A stretch of 58,269 bases of DNA from a virus. The position numbers and the translations under genes are program-made. The notes below the pieces were generated by a model that made no database searches, was not told the DNA's origin, and saw only the letters and a list, made by a program, of their open reading frames with translations. Below are positions 1-6,564 of this stretch, piece by piece; position 1 is the first letter of the stretch; each line of letters opens with the position of its first letter. Where the stretch lies: positions 1-58,269 of IMG/VR virus record IMGVR_UViG_3300028920_000079. One strand, written 5' to 3'.

Positions 1-126
1 GTGTCTGAACTTCTTCTGTCATCTCGCTTTACCCTTTCCGCTCGGTTTTAAAAAAAATGAGTCCTCGGTATGGGAGGTAAACATATATACGTGCGACAGG
101 GTGCCTGCTGAACGGTACCGGTTGGT
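1..126. repeat. Left copy of 126-bp terminal direct repeat
   Basis: These 126 bases are identical to 58127-58252. The first 22 bases hold the start codons (on the minus strand) of the gene complete at 57879-58148, so the contig closes into a circle through this repeat. Beyond the repeat the two copies differ: C-rich DNA follows at 127, but an almost pure G run follows at 58253. This could be a real terminal redundancy, or the overlap left when a circular or permuted genome is assembled with long k-mers. I favour the second, because the length is close to a common maximum k-mer and the unmatched tail looks like a poly-G artefact. Confidence 0.9.
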
Positions 127-150
127 CCCGCACCCCCACCCCCACCCCCG
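127..150 (-). other. G-quadruplex-capable tract next to terminase small subunit
   Basis: The plus strand reads CCC-G-CA followed by three runs of five C separated by single A. The minus strand therefore carries three G5 runs with one-base T loops plus a GGG run, which fits a four-tract G-quadruplex. It lies 60 bases beyond the end of the small terminase gene and exactly where the two contig ends stop agreeing. An open frame of 46 codons (29-169, minus) reads through it, but it has no convincing ribosome-binding site and I do not call it. A short hairpin (CCGT-TTCT-ACGG) sits at 177-188. Confidence 0.6.
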
Positions 151-211
151 CGCATACCGCTATTTTCATGAATTTGCCGTTTCTACGGATATATAATCCG
201 CGGCTAAGTGT

Positions 212-823
212 CTATACGTCAATGGCTTGACTGTTTTTATCCTGTTCAAGTAGCGGATTAGTAGCATTTGTGCCGGTCTGAATGCCGATATTGACAGTCA
301 TGCCACCGCCTTTGTGCTCGATCTCTTGCCGATCACCGTACTTCTCTCGGTCGTTCGCTTTCAAGAGCAATTCCATCAGCCTATCACTACTCTTGTGGAC
401 CAATATTGTGCCATGTTTAACCGGTATCTCTTCTGTCCAACCCTCAACCGCTCTGCGTTCGGCTTCGGATTCTCTAAGCTTTTGTCGTACAGTATTATAC
501 ATATCATCAATTGCACGTATCAACTCTCGGAATGTCGGATATATGCCACAATATGAGGATATTGTAGGCCATTGCACGCCAGACACTTCTGCAGCTATTC
601 GGTATGTTTTACCGTGCAGCCTGCTAATCAGATATTTGCATATTTGCGACCTAACGCGAGCCTTGGCCTTCGGTAAAACCGCTTTTAAGAATCTTTCCAT
701 CGGCACTTGCATATCCTCTTCAGGCAAAGCCTTTTGCAGTATTTTCTCTAACTGTACTTTGAAGTCCTTTTTGGCCAGTTTTTTAGTTCGCGGTTTTTGC
801 ACTTTTACGACATCGTTATTCAT
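212..823 (-). CDS. Terminase small subunit (TerS)-like DNA-binding protein
   Basis: 203 residues. Lys/Arg-rich N-terminus, then a helix-turn-helix-like stretch around residues 65-110 (RIAAEVSGVQWPTISSY...TFRELIRAID), then a C-terminal segment LMELLLKANDREKYGDR. That last motif is characteristic of phage small terminases of the HTH type. The family recognises the packaging site on concatemeric DNA and hands it to the large subunit. The large subunit is far away (48553-50064), so the terminase pair is split. The gene is transcribed away from the rightward block, and a candidate promoter lies at 920-948. The assignment rests on motif recollection, not a search. Confidence 0.65.
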   Translation of the reverse strand: MNNDVVKVQKPRTKKLAKKDFKVQLEKILQKALPEEDMQVPMERFLKAVLPKAKARVRSQICKYLISRLHGKTYRIAAEVSGVQWPTISSYCGIYPTFRELIRAIDDMYNTVRQKLRESEAERRAVEGWTEEIPVKHGTILVHKSSDRLMELLLKANDREKYGDRQEIEHKGGGMTVNIGIQTGTNATNPLLEQDKNSQAIDV

Positions 824-919
824 AAGCGGTTTCCTTCCAATGGTTTGCAGTTTATCGGAATAGCAGAATTGCCCTTTTGAAATGTTGCCGTATCAACATG
901 CCGGAAGAGTACACTATAC

Positions 920-948
920 TTTATACCGAACGCAAGAAAAAACTGCAA
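920..948 (-). promoter_or_regulatory. Candidate leftward promoter for terminase small subunit
   Basis: On the minus strand a TTGCAG box (943-948) is separated by exactly 17 bases from TATAAA (920-925). This is a good match to a sigma-70 -35/-10 pair and points at the gene starting at 823, leaving a leader of about 90 bases. Host sigma preference is unknown. Confidence 0.45.
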
Positions 949-966
949 GAATCTGCAATTCACAAG

Positions 967-982
967 CGCCAAAATTTTGGCG
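967..982. promoter_or_regulatory. 16-base perfect palindrome, candidate operator
   Basis: CGCCAAAATTTTGGCG is perfectly self-complementary. It lies just upstream of the -35 box of the leftward promoter and within the divergent control region, which suits a dimeric repressor or activator site. No protein can be matched to it from sequence alone. Confidence 0.45.
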
Positions 983-1120
983 ATAATCTGAGAAGTGATC
1001 TCTTTTTGCGCTCATAATAGTTTAATAATCGTATGTTGCGAAAACCGACAAAAAGAAAACAGTAAAAAGATTCATAAACTTAATTCCCTGACTGCCAACA
1101 TCTTGCATATCTTGCCTGAA

Positions 1121-1140
1121 ACATATCTCTACATATCTCT
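1121..1140. repeat. Tandem ACATATCTCT repeat
   Basis: Two perfect adjacent copies of a 10-base unit. A second short direct repeat (ATCTTGC) lies just upstream at about 1100-1116. Iterons of this kind mark protein-binding sites, but function is not shown. Confidence 0.4.
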
Positions 1141-1216
1141 ACGCTTGGCACAGTAGGTGCATGTATTAGTTGGCAGTTGAACAGAGTTAATCATTAACAG
1201 CACGGGAGGACAGGCA

Positions 1217-1396
1217 ATGACAGATAAACAGGCATTGAAGCGGGCACGCAAAATGTACGGTTTGCGTGCACGGACGTATAGCAATAAATTTATATGCGAA
1301 GTGGGCACTATTGAGCGCGGGCCTATGCCCTTGTATATTATTACAGGGCGCGGAAAAACATGGGAAGAGGCATTTGCGGACGCTGAAAGCAAATAA
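1217..1396 (+). CDS. Small protein, first gene of rightward accessory block
   Basis: 59 residues, starting MTDKQALKRARKMYG and ending GKTWEEAFADAESK. A strong ribosome-binding site (CGGGAGGA) lies eight bases before the ATG, inside the start-associated element shared with the next genes. The last third (ITGRGKTWEEAFADAE) looks like a small alpha/beta fold with an amphipathic C-terminal helix. No family recognised. It is the first gene downstream of the divergent control region and probably shares one transcript with the genes that follow. Confidence 0.65.
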   Translation: MTDKQALKRARKMYGLRARTYSNKFICEVGTIERGPMPLYIITGRGKTWEEAFADAESK

Positions 1397-1398
1397 TA

Positions 1399-1417
1399 CA
1401 CGGGAGGACACACAATG
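1399..1417 (+). promoter_or_regulatory. Start-associated element, plus-strand family (representative)
   Basis: The consensus CACGGGAGG-cAGGCA-ATG includes the start codon. Copies end at the ATGs at 1217, 1415, 1893, 2251, 2633 and 2941 (1201-1219, 1399-1417, 1878-1895, 2236-2253, 2617-2635, 2921-2943). The spacing and the non-SD bases are conserved, which is more than translation requires. Two copies share a longer upstream part (1180-1219 and 1855-1895). Confidence 0.7.
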
Positions 1418-1801
1418 AAGGCAACAATCAAAACCACGAAGGCAATCACCCGGCAAGCAGTTGAATCGATGAAATCCGAACATGCCGAATGGTACGACCA
1501 ACCGCACGGATTCCGTCGGCTCGATGGCGGCGTGGTATGTGGCTACACGGCCACGGCCACCGGTGGTGGATACTGGACCACCTCATCTGGTAATCAACTG
1601 GCGATTGAGTCAGATCCTGCCGGCGGAACGCTTATATCAATATCTGGTCGACGGCACGGCATTCCGTGGCGTTTCATCAACCGGCTTGTAGAGGTGGAAA
1701 ACCTGCAGGTGATTGACATGCAGTCGCAGGCAAGCGCTCCGCCGTGGTGCGACGGTTCAGGCAAGCCGCTTGTGCGGTTCGGGCGGCAGATCAGATTTTG
1801 A
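1415..1801 (+). CDS. Hypothetical protein, Gly/Trp-rich
   Basis: 128 residues. The N-terminus is Lys/Thr-rich. The centre has a Gly-rich aromatic stretch (TATATGGGYWTTSSG) and a predicted beta-rich region (TLISISGRRHGIPWRFINRLVEVENL). It ends with PPWCDGSGKPLVRFGRQIRF. The start at 1415 is fixed by the start-associated ribosome-binding site. No family recognised. It is followed by a GC-rich hairpin at 1809-1839. Confidence 0.65.
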   Translation: MKATIKTTKAITRQAVESMKSEHAEWYDQPHGFRRLDGGVVCGYTATATGGGYWTTSSGNQLAIESDPAGGTLISISGRRHGIPWRFINRLVEVENLQVIDMQSQASAPPWCDGSGKPLVRFGRQIRF

Positions 1802-1808
1802 AAACCAC

Positions 1809-1839
1809 AAGCCCGATGCCCAGCGGGTAAACTGGGCTT
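1809..1839 (+). terminator. GC-rich hairpin after the 1415-1801 gene
   Basis: GCCCAG (1818-1823) pairs with CTGGGC (1832-1837). An alternative register pairs AAGCCC (1809-1814) with GGGCTT (1834-1839). A short run TTGATTTT follows. It could be a weak terminator or an mRNA-stabilising hairpin between operon members; the U-tract is poor. Confidence 0.35.
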
Positions 1840-1892
1840 GATTTTCGGGAACAGAACAGAGTCACAATCATTAACAGCACAGGAGGCAGGCA

Positions 1893-2228
1893 ATGCAGGC
1901 AATGAAATTCACAGACACAGAGAAAGCAGAAGAACTCGCCCAATGGCTCGAAGACAAAAGCGCAGACATATGCGCGGATAATGAATGCACGGACGAAGAA
2001 CATAATTGCGATTCCGTCGCATATGGCACAGTGTACCTGTCGAAAGATGAGTCTGAAATTATAGACTGCGAAATACATGATATATGCGCTTCTGATTATT
2101 GGCGTGGATACTATGAGTGTGAGCGTACCGACGAAACGCAACACAGATATGAGTTTGTTATCTATTTGCCATTTGCAGGAAATTCTATCGACTTAGCGGC
2201 AGAGATTGAAACTGGGATTAACTGGTAA
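1893..2228 (+). CDS. Acidic hypothetical protein with Cys pairs
   Basis: 111 residues, strongly acidic, with seven Cys scattered through the first two thirds (DICADNECTDEEHNCDS, IIDCEIHDICASDYW, YYECERTD). This suggests metal binding or disulphides, although no standard zinc-finger spacing is evident. The C-terminal half (HRYEFVIYLPFAGNSIDLAAEIE) looks like a small alpha/beta domain. The start is set by the AGGAGG element ending at 1895. An alternative ATG follows three codons later. Unknown function. Confidence 0.65.
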   Translation: MQAMKFTDTEKAEELAQWLEDKSADICADNECTDEEHNCDSVAYGTVYLSKDESEIIDCEIHDICASDYWRGYYECERTDETQHRYEFVIYLPFAGNSIDLAAEIETGINW

Positions 2229-2250
2229 CACTAAGCACGGGAGGCAGGCA

Positions 2251-2613
2251 ATGAAGACATTAACACAAGCCATAGACTTGGCAAAAAAGGCTGACATGTG
2301 GACATGGTGGCGTGGCGACGGAACATATTCGACAGGGCAGCTCACAATATATCTTGACGATCACGATCGAGACACGCGCACAGTGTACGAAATCAAGTTC
2401 CGAAAGGGACGCAAGCCGGATATTAAAACAACGCATTTATCCGGATATGAAACTAGCCGAAACATATGGACAATATACAACCGACCGACGGAAAATATAA
2501 CGCTTGCCAACAAGCGCGGTGAAAAGGCGTTACGGGCATACGTTAAGGGCATTATTGCCGAAAATCACTTTTACCAGAACCCGGAAACGTACACATATTA
2601 CGCGAACAATTAA
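2251..2613 (+). CDS. Hypothetical protein
   Basis: 120 residues from the ATG at 2251, which directly follows the conserved CACGGGAGGCAGGCA element. An upstream in-frame ATG (2206) lacks a ribosome-binding site and lies in the preceding gene, so I reject it. The N-terminus MKTLTQAIDLAKKADMWTWW is helical. The middle (GQLTIYLDDHDRDTRTVYEIKF) is beta-rich. The C-terminus is Tyr/Asn-rich. No family recognised. Confidence 0.65.
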   Translation: MKTLTQAIDLAKKADMWTWWRGDGTYSTGQLTIYLDDHDRDTRTVYEIKFRKGRKPDIKTTHLSGYETSRNIWTIYNRPTENITLANKRGEKALRAYVKGIIAENHFYQNPETYTYYANN

Positions 2614-2632
2614 CAACACGGGAGAGCAGACA

Positions 2633-2920
2633 ATGCAAAACGACATACCAACAGTGACACTCGCGCAACTGGTACGGACAAAGCCACTGAATCAATGGCA
2701 GCGCAATTATATAGGCAATAAAATCAACCGAGAATTATACAACAGCAGAGGCAAAAGCACGCCGTATCAATATGCGGTCGGCTTGCCGATGATTGACACG
2801 ATAACAGGCACAAAAGGCATTATTCTGGAACGATACCGGGACAACGGGCATAATAAATACCGCATAGATGAAAAGGCAAGCGGTGGAATTCGGGAAAAAG
2901 ACATAATGCGGGTTGCATAA
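2633..2920 (+). CDS. Small basic hypothetical protein
   Basis: 95 residues starting MQNDIPTVTLAQLVRTKPLN at the ATG ending the element 2617-2635. Basic, with KGIILERYRDNGHNKYRIDE and C-terminal IREKDIMRVA resembling a short nucleic-acid-associated beta domain. This is an inference from composition only. Same operon as its neighbours, about 20-base intergenic gaps on both sides. Confidence 0.6.
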   Translation: MQNDIPTVTLAQLVRTKPLNQWQRNYIGNKINRELYNSRGKSTPYQYAVGLPMIDTITGTKGIILERYRDNGHNKYRIDEKASGGIREKDIMRVA

Positions 2921-2940
2921 CACGGAAAGGAAAGCAGACA

Positions 2941-3366
2941 ATGAAAAAGGCACGCAGAAAGTTAAGCCCGGCACAAGAAAAGAAACGAGCAGAGAAAAAG
3001 GAAAAGATCAGAGCACTAGCGCAACAGCTCAAAGCAATGCCAGACCACGACCGGGAACGGCTCGCAAGTCAAGTGCAGATCAGGAAAGCTACGGACGGTA
3101 GCTTTTACAGCGTAAAGAATCAATGCCTGATTGCATTCCAGAAAAGAGACGCGACACTTTGCGCCAGTTTTGACGACTGGAAAAAAGAAGGGCGCACGGT
3201 TAGAAAAGGCGAGCGCGGACTTATCGTATTCGTGCCGACGTTCATAAAGGAAAAGGCAAAAGAAACGGACGAGGAACGGGAAAGCCTGCGAGGATTTATT
3301 ACCGGTTATGTGTTCGATATTACGCAGACAGAAGCCATTGAAAAGGAAAACGAAAAGGCAGCATAA
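2941..3366 (+). CDS. ArdC-type N-terminal domain protein (ssDNA-binding, anti-restriction-like)
   Basis: 141 residues. After a Lys-rich lead (residues 1-45) the segment NQCLIAFQKRDATLCASFDDW...RTVRKGERGLIVFVP...GYVFDITQTEA matches, by recollection, the N-terminal domain of ArdC/DUF1738 proteins. That domain has the pattern sQxxLxxq...fxtWkklGrxVrKGEkgi...vFDvsQT. Full-length ArdC also has a C-terminal metallopeptidase domain, which is absent here. Plasmid and phage ArdC proteins bind single-stranded DNA and protect incoming DNA from restriction. The next gene is RadC-like, and the pair resembles a plasmid establishment module. Confidence 0.7.
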   Translation: MKKARRKLSPAQEKKRAEKKEKIRALAQQLKAMPDHDRERLASQVQIRKATDGSFYSVKNQCLIAFQKRDATLCASFDDWKKEGRTVRKGERGLIVFVPTFIKEKAKETDEERESLRGFITGYVFDITQTEAIEKENEKAA

Positions 3367-3380
3367 CAAAACAGGCACGG

Positions 3381-3405
3381 CTTGCCCGGCACTACGTCGG
3401 GCAGG
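3381..3405 (+). other. Hairpin before the RadC-like gene
   Basis: CTTGCCCG (3381-3388) pairs with CGGGCAGG (3398-3405), with one G-T wobble. The arm sequence GCTTGCCCGGCA recurs in the hairpin at 4611-4637, so this may be a small repeat family in the operon's intergenic gaps. No U-tract follows, so termination is unlikely. Confidence 0.4.
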
Positions 3406-3427
3406 CTTGCCGGAAAGCGGGGAATAT

Positions 3428-3883
3428 ATGTATCAAACAGCACTCGTCAACTTGCCGCTATTAGTACGGGAAAGCGGACCGACGAAACGAATAAGCACGC
3501 CGGAAAGCGTCAAAGAAGTATGCGCAGATATGGCAGACCTTGCGCAAGAATCAGTACATATACTATGCCTGAACACAAAAAACGGGTTAATACAGAGCGG
3601 GCGCGTTATGATTACTTTGGGAGTAGTTGACGCATCATTGTTACACCCAAGAGAAGTCTTCAGGCCTGCAATCGTGAACAGCGCAGCGGCAATTATACTT
3701 GTTCACAATCATCCGAGCGGAGACATGACGGCAAGCGCGGAAGATATCAACATCACAAGGCAACTAGTAGAAGCCGGGAAAATCGTAGATATTAAGATTC
3801 TAGATCATTGCATTCTCGGGCGCAATGAAGACGGAGAAGTAGATTGTTTAAGTATGCGCGAAAACGGAATAGTTGCGTTTTAA
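3428..3883 (+). CDS. RadC/JAB-domain metalloprotein
   Basis: 151 residues from the ATG at 3428; the in-frame extension to 3308 overlaps the previous gene and lacks a ribosome-binding site. The core motif HNHPSGDMTASAEDINITR and the following LVEAGKIVDIKILDHCILG are diagnostic of the RadC-like JAB (MPN+) fold. The His, His and Asp metal ligands are present. The N-terminal HhH domain of chromosomal RadC is missing, as is usual in plasmid and phage copies. The biochemical role of this family is unresolved. The ArdC-like protein lies just upstream. Confidence 0.85.
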   Translation: MYQTALVNLPLLVRESGPTKRISTPESVKEVCADMADLAQESVHILCLNTKNGLIQSGRVMITLGVVDASLLHPREVFRPAIVNSAAAIILVHNHPSGDMTASAEDINITRQLVEAGKIVDIKILDHCILGRNEDGEVDCLSMRENGIVAF

Positions 3884-3910
3884 CAAACAACAAAAAAGCG
3901 AGGGCAAGAC

Positions 3911-4114
3911 ATGACAATATATGAACAGGCAAAAGCGGCAGGACTAGAAATGGATCATCACGAAACGGACTTGTATTTGAAAGACTGCGAACAAGCGCGG
4001 AAACTGATTGCAGACTTTGAATTCAAGCAAAATGTTACGCGGTTCAAATCGCAAATAGACGGTTCTTTATGGTATGACATCCCGTTCTCATATGATCCGG
4101 CGTGGAAGAGATAA
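3911..4114 (+). CDS. Small hypothetical protein
   Basis: 67 residues starting MTIYEQAKAAGLEMDHHETD, preceded by a GCGAGGGC ribosome-binding site. Helical N-terminal half; the C-terminal half (LWYDIPFSYDPAWKR) is aromatic. Compact gene with a short gap on each side, in the rightward operon. No family recognised. Confidence 0.6.
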   Translation: MTIYEQAKAAGLEMDHHETDLYLKDCEQARKLIADFEFKQNVTRFKSQIDGSLWYDIPFSYDPAWKR

Positions 4115-4147
4115 CCGACAAATAACACAAGAAAGCGAGGCAAAACA

Positions 4148-4594
4148 ATGACACTAGCAGAACAGATCGACAATATGACAATGTGTTTCTATGTACCCGG
4201 TGACACAAGAATTGTAGACATGGCAAGAAACACTGGCCGCAGTTTATACCAACATGAAACGCTTGAAGAAATTCGAACACGTTATCCCGGCGCAGAGTTA
4301 ATGCCTTTTGAAGACGCTTGCGAACAGATCGACAAAGCAAGACATGCAAGCTATAAAGTTGGACAAGCGCAAGAAATAACCGAAGAGCGGTTTATTGAAA
4401 TGCTGGAAGTCTTGCCACCGAAACAATGGAAGCGCGCCGGTCACACAGAATCTTTCAAAATGGCAGAATTACTAGACGGTGACATAACGGGCTGCTATGC
4501 ACGAATAGGAAACCGATATTTTCAGGTCAACGGTTCAATTTCCGCAACACATGACTGGATCATCGCAGCATGTCAAAGCTGTGTGGATAACTAA
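4148..4594 (+). CDS. Hypothetical protein of plasmid/phage accessory type
   Basis: 148 residues. The C-terminal two thirds contain ITEERFIEMLEVLPPKQW, ESFKMAELLDGDITGCYAR and NRYF. I associate this pattern with uncharacterised proteins found near anti-restriction genes on plasmids and phages, possibly related to DUF1419; this is weak recollection. The start at 4148 is supported by AAGCGAGGC upstream. It is followed by a 10-bp stem hairpin (4611-4637). Confidence 0.6.
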   Translation: MTLAEQIDNMTMCFYVPGDTRIVDMARNTGRSLYQHETLEEIRTRYPGAELMPFEDACEQIDKARHASYKVGQAQEITEERFIEMLEVLPPKQWKRAGHTESFKMAELLDGDITGCYARIGNRYFQVNGSISATHDWIIAACQSCVDN

Positions 4595-4610
4595 CCAGAA
4601 CAGGACAAGA

Positions 4611-4637
4611 GCCGGGCAGGTTGAACGCTTGCCCGGC
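4611..4637 (+). other. 10-bp stem hairpin in intergenic gap
   Basis: GCCGGGCAGG (4611-4620) pairs with CTTGCCCGGC (4628-4637) through ten pairs including one G-T, with a seven-base loop. It shares its arm with 3381-3405. It sits 14 bases before the next start codon and could modulate translation. No U-tract follows. Confidence 0.45.
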
Positions 4638-4651
4638 AGAAGGGAAAGACA

Positions 4652-4900
4652 ATGCAATACGCAAGAGCGTACACCACAACAGCAAAACCGGCAGGCATAA
4701 GATTTGTCGGAAACTTTGACGACTGCTCGGAAGAGTGCGTGCATATCGACGAAGTGCGAAAATACGACAGCTACGAGGACGCGCACTCGGAAAAAGAACC
4801 GGGTGAATTCATTGTCAGGATCTGGCAGGAATACGACGAGAATCTGTCCGCAGACCTGAATGATAAGGTCTTTTGCTGGGAAGAGGAACAGAATGTATGA
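4652..4900 (+). CDS. Acidic hypothetical protein
   Basis: 82 residues with an acidic C-terminal half (DSYEDAHSEKEPGEFIVRIWQEYDENLSADLND). Ribosome-binding site AAGGGAAAGACA directly before the ATG. Its stop overlaps the next start by eight bases, implying translational coupling to the small membrane protein. No family recognised. Confidence 0.6.
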   Translation: MQYARAYTTTAKPAGIRFVGNFDDCSEECVHIDEVRKYDSYEDAHSEKEPGEFIVRIWQEYDENLSADLNDKVFCWEEEQNV

Positions 4901-5021
4901 ACTCATCGAAATCCTAGAAGAGTTCCTGCAGGATCTGCTCTGGGTAGAAGTTGTAATTATACTTGCCGGCATACTGGCGATTTCCATGCTGATAGGTTGT
5001 GCTATTGCGTGGATAATGTAA
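4893..5021 (+). CDS. 42-residue single-span membrane protein
   Basis: Starts MYELIEILEEFLQDLLW with an acidic amphipathic helix, then one transmembrane helix (VEVVIILAGILAISMLIGCAI) and a very short tail. It overlaps the preceding gene by eight bases, and AGAGGAACAG in that gene serves as ribosome-binding site. Possible roles include a small regulatory membrane peptide or an exclusion factor; nothing in the sequence decides. Confidence 0.55.
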   Translation: MYELIEILEEFLQDLLWVEVVIILAGILAISMLIGCAIAWIM

Positions 5022-5035
5022 AAGGAACGGAAGAA

Positions 5036-5353
5036 ATGACAAGAGAAGAATATGCGAAGCTGACGGATGAGGAAAAGCGAGTAAAGGTTGCTGAACATTG
5101 CGGTATCAAGAATATCGGGCGATATTCTAAATACAGTAGCTTAATGGGGGAGTTAGATGGTAGAACAGTTATGATTCTTGATTATCTCAACGATCTGAAC
5201 GCTTGTCATGAGTTTGAAGAATTCAAGACTATCGAACAGCATGATAAGTACGACACGCTACTTGACAGCATAACCCGTAAAGCAGGCATCCCTAGTTGGA
5301 ACGCAACAGCAGCCCAAAGAGCAGAAGCATTTGTACTAACACTGGAAAACTAA
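5036..5353 (+). CDS. Hypothetical protein with TREEYAKLTDEEKRVKVAE N-terminus
   Basis: 105 residues from the ATG at 5036, preceded by AAGGAACGGAAGAA. The first 20 residues form a short helical motif that recurs at the C-terminus of the 5383-5559 product (TREQWAKLSPEEQRIKVAEL). The remainder (MGELDGRTVMILDYLNDLNACHEFE...) resembles small phage alpha-beta-alpha proteins. Function unknown. The duplicated ribosome-binding segment (5022-5039 and 5558-5575) suggests a local duplication. Confidence 0.6.
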   Translation: MTREEYAKLTDEEKRVKVAEHCGIKNIGRYSKYSSLMGELDGRTVMILDYLNDLNACHEFEEFKTIEQHDKYDTLLDSITRKAGIPSWNATAAQRAEAFVLTLEN

Positions 5354-5382
5354 CTAACATAAAACGAGAAAGAGTAAAGAGA

Positions 5383-5559
5383 ATGACAAGATTAAGATCA
5401 GACAGGCTGAACCATCTAGCATATGGTAAAGAATTTCCGACAGAGGCACAAAAAGAAGCAAGGTTGAAACACTTGCAAGATTTGAATAGAGTAAATACAA
5501 GAGAACAATGGGCTAAGTTATCTCCCGAAGAACAGAGAATCAAGGTTGCTGAGTTATAA
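5383..5559 (+). CDS. Small protein ending in a motif duplicated from its neighbour
   Basis: 58 residues. The C-terminal TREQWAKLSPEEQRIKVAEL matches the N-terminus of the upstream gene's product (TREEYAKLTDEEKRVKVAEH). The frame then stops exactly where the neighbour continues into its main domain. The ribosome-binding site is weak (GAGAAAGAG). It may be a truncated relic whose downstream domain was replaced, or a stand-alone small protein. Confidence 0.5.
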   Translation: MTRLRSDRLNHLAYGKEFPTEAQKEARLKHLQDLNRVNTREQWAKLSPEEQRIKVAEL

Positions 5560-5571
5560 GGAACGGAAGAA

Positions 5572-6162
5572 ATGAAGATCAACCCGAATTACAAACTTGA
5601 GAAGATAGCATCAACAGATCCGAACCGCCATATATTAAACCACCTGCACATAAACAAGGCTCATCCTGTCTTGAAATGCCCAGCACTGGAAGCAACAGAC
5701 GGGCGCAGATACGTAGCGGTTCCGATTAAGCTAGAGAAAGGTGACAACTCAGAGTTTATACATCCGTCCTTGTTGCAAGCTGCGAGAATTGCACACAGAG
5801 CGATGAAGAAAAAACTCGGCAAAAGGAACTTCAACAAATACGAGATGAGTATAAAACTACGAAAGAGATGGACGCAGACCGAGGACCGGATCATTCGGCC
5901 ACAGGCAGACTTGCCTATTGATCCATATCCAAAAGTGTCGGAAGTTATGCCGCGATTAAGTGAAAACCTGAACAAGACACCGATTGAAAGGTCAGCAATT
6001 AACGCGCAGTTTCTTGCCGAGATGCAAGAGGCTATGAATGACGGAAGAAGACATACTGCTGGCGTCAAATTGACTTTCTACGGTGAACTTCAACCGATAG
6101 AAGTTGAACCGACTAATGTAGCGGATATGTGTTACGGCGTATTGATGCAGATGCGGATATAA
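5572..6162 (+). CDS. Half-size beta sliding-clamp-like protein
   Basis: 196 residues. ALEATDGRRYVAVPIKLEKG (residues 39-58) resembles the ATDGxR-A strand motif repeated in DnaN domains, and SEFIHPSLLQAARIAHRAMK resembles the following clamp helix. The last residues, YGVLMQMRI, mimic the DnaN C-terminus (YVVMPMRL in E. coli). A bacterial clamp subunit has about 366 residues and three domains, so this would be a one- to two-domain clamp relative. As no polymerase is encoded, it may tether or divert host replication proteins. This is inference from motif resemblance; alternatives cannot be excluded. Confidence 0.45.
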   Translation: MKINPNYKLEKIASTDPNRHILNHLHINKAHPVLKCPALEATDGRRYVAVPIKLEKGDNSEFIHPSLLQAARIAHRAMKKKLGKRNFNKYEMSIKLRKRWTQTEDRIIRPQADLPIDPYPKVSEVMPRLSENLNKTPIERSAINAQFLAEMQEAMNDGRRHTAGVKLTFYGELQPIEVEPTNVADMCYGVLMQMRI

Positions 6163-6181
6163 ACGGAAGGAACGAAAGACA

Positions 6182-6382
6182 ATGAGCTGGAAGAAAATAC
6201 CAGTTATCAGATGCCAAGTTATTACACATTCTTGGAATTATGGTGCTGAACTACCACATCAATGCTTGAATCGAGCTGTCTGGGAAGACAAAGACGGGCA
6301 CAAGGTGTGCTGGCAGCATAAATATTCAATCGACAATAAGAAACGGACTTTCAAATTCATAGAAAGGGAAGAAGCACAATGA
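6182..6382 (+). CDS. Small Cys/His protein
   Basis: 66 residues with CQVITHSW, HQCLNRAVWEDKDGHKVCWQHK. The Cys/His spacing would suit one zinc site. Ribosome-binding site GGAAGGAAC. Its stop overlaps the next start (ATGA at 6379), so it is coupled to the RHH protein. No family recognised. Confidence 0.6.
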   Translation: MSWKKIPVIRCQVITHSWNYGAELPHQCLNRAVWEDKDGHKVCWQHKYSIDNKKRTFKFIEREEAQ

Positions 6383-6564
6383 AAACGCAAAGAATCATCT
6401 TAAGCATAGACCTGCAGACAACTGAACGCCTGCAGGCACTGGATCTGTTTGTCGAAGAGGACTGCTCAAGCAGGAATGCGGTTATCCGGAAGCTGATCGA
6501 CAAAGAATGGGCACGGAAGCAGGAAGAGGCACGGATTAAGAGACAGGGAAAGGGTTCGGCATGA
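6379..6564 (+). CDS. Ribbon-helix-helix (CopG/Arc-type) DNA-binding protein
   Basis: 61 residues. The N-terminal strand RIILSIDLQTTERLQALDLF is followed by SSRNAVIRKLIDKEWARK, the strand-helix-helix pattern of RHH repressors. The basic tail EEARIKRQGKGSA may contact DNA. Small phage RHH proteins usually act as dimeric repressors of their own or neighbouring operons. Overlaps both neighbours by four bases. Confidence 0.65.
   Translation: MKTQRIILSIDLQTTERLQALDLFVEEDCSSRNAVIRKLIDKEWARKQEEARIKRQGKGSA

Larger units (their letters stand above)
824..1216. promoter_or_regulatory. 393-bp divergent control region, no gene
   Basis: No coding frame with a start and ribosome-binding site is visible here. 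The region separates the leftward terminase gene from the rightward accessory block. It holds a candidate leftward promoter (920-948), a perfect 16-base palindrome (967-982), an A/T-rich stretch (990-1085), and two tandem copies of ACATATCTCT (1121-1140). The last 37 bases (1180-1216) resemble 1855-1892, in front of a later gene, and form the extended start-associated element described separately. Confidence 0.6.

Noticed and set aside
29-169. 46-codon frame through the G-rich tract (MKIAVCAGVGVGV...)
   Set aside because: No clear ribosome-binding site and simple-sequence composition; noted only with the quadruplex motif.
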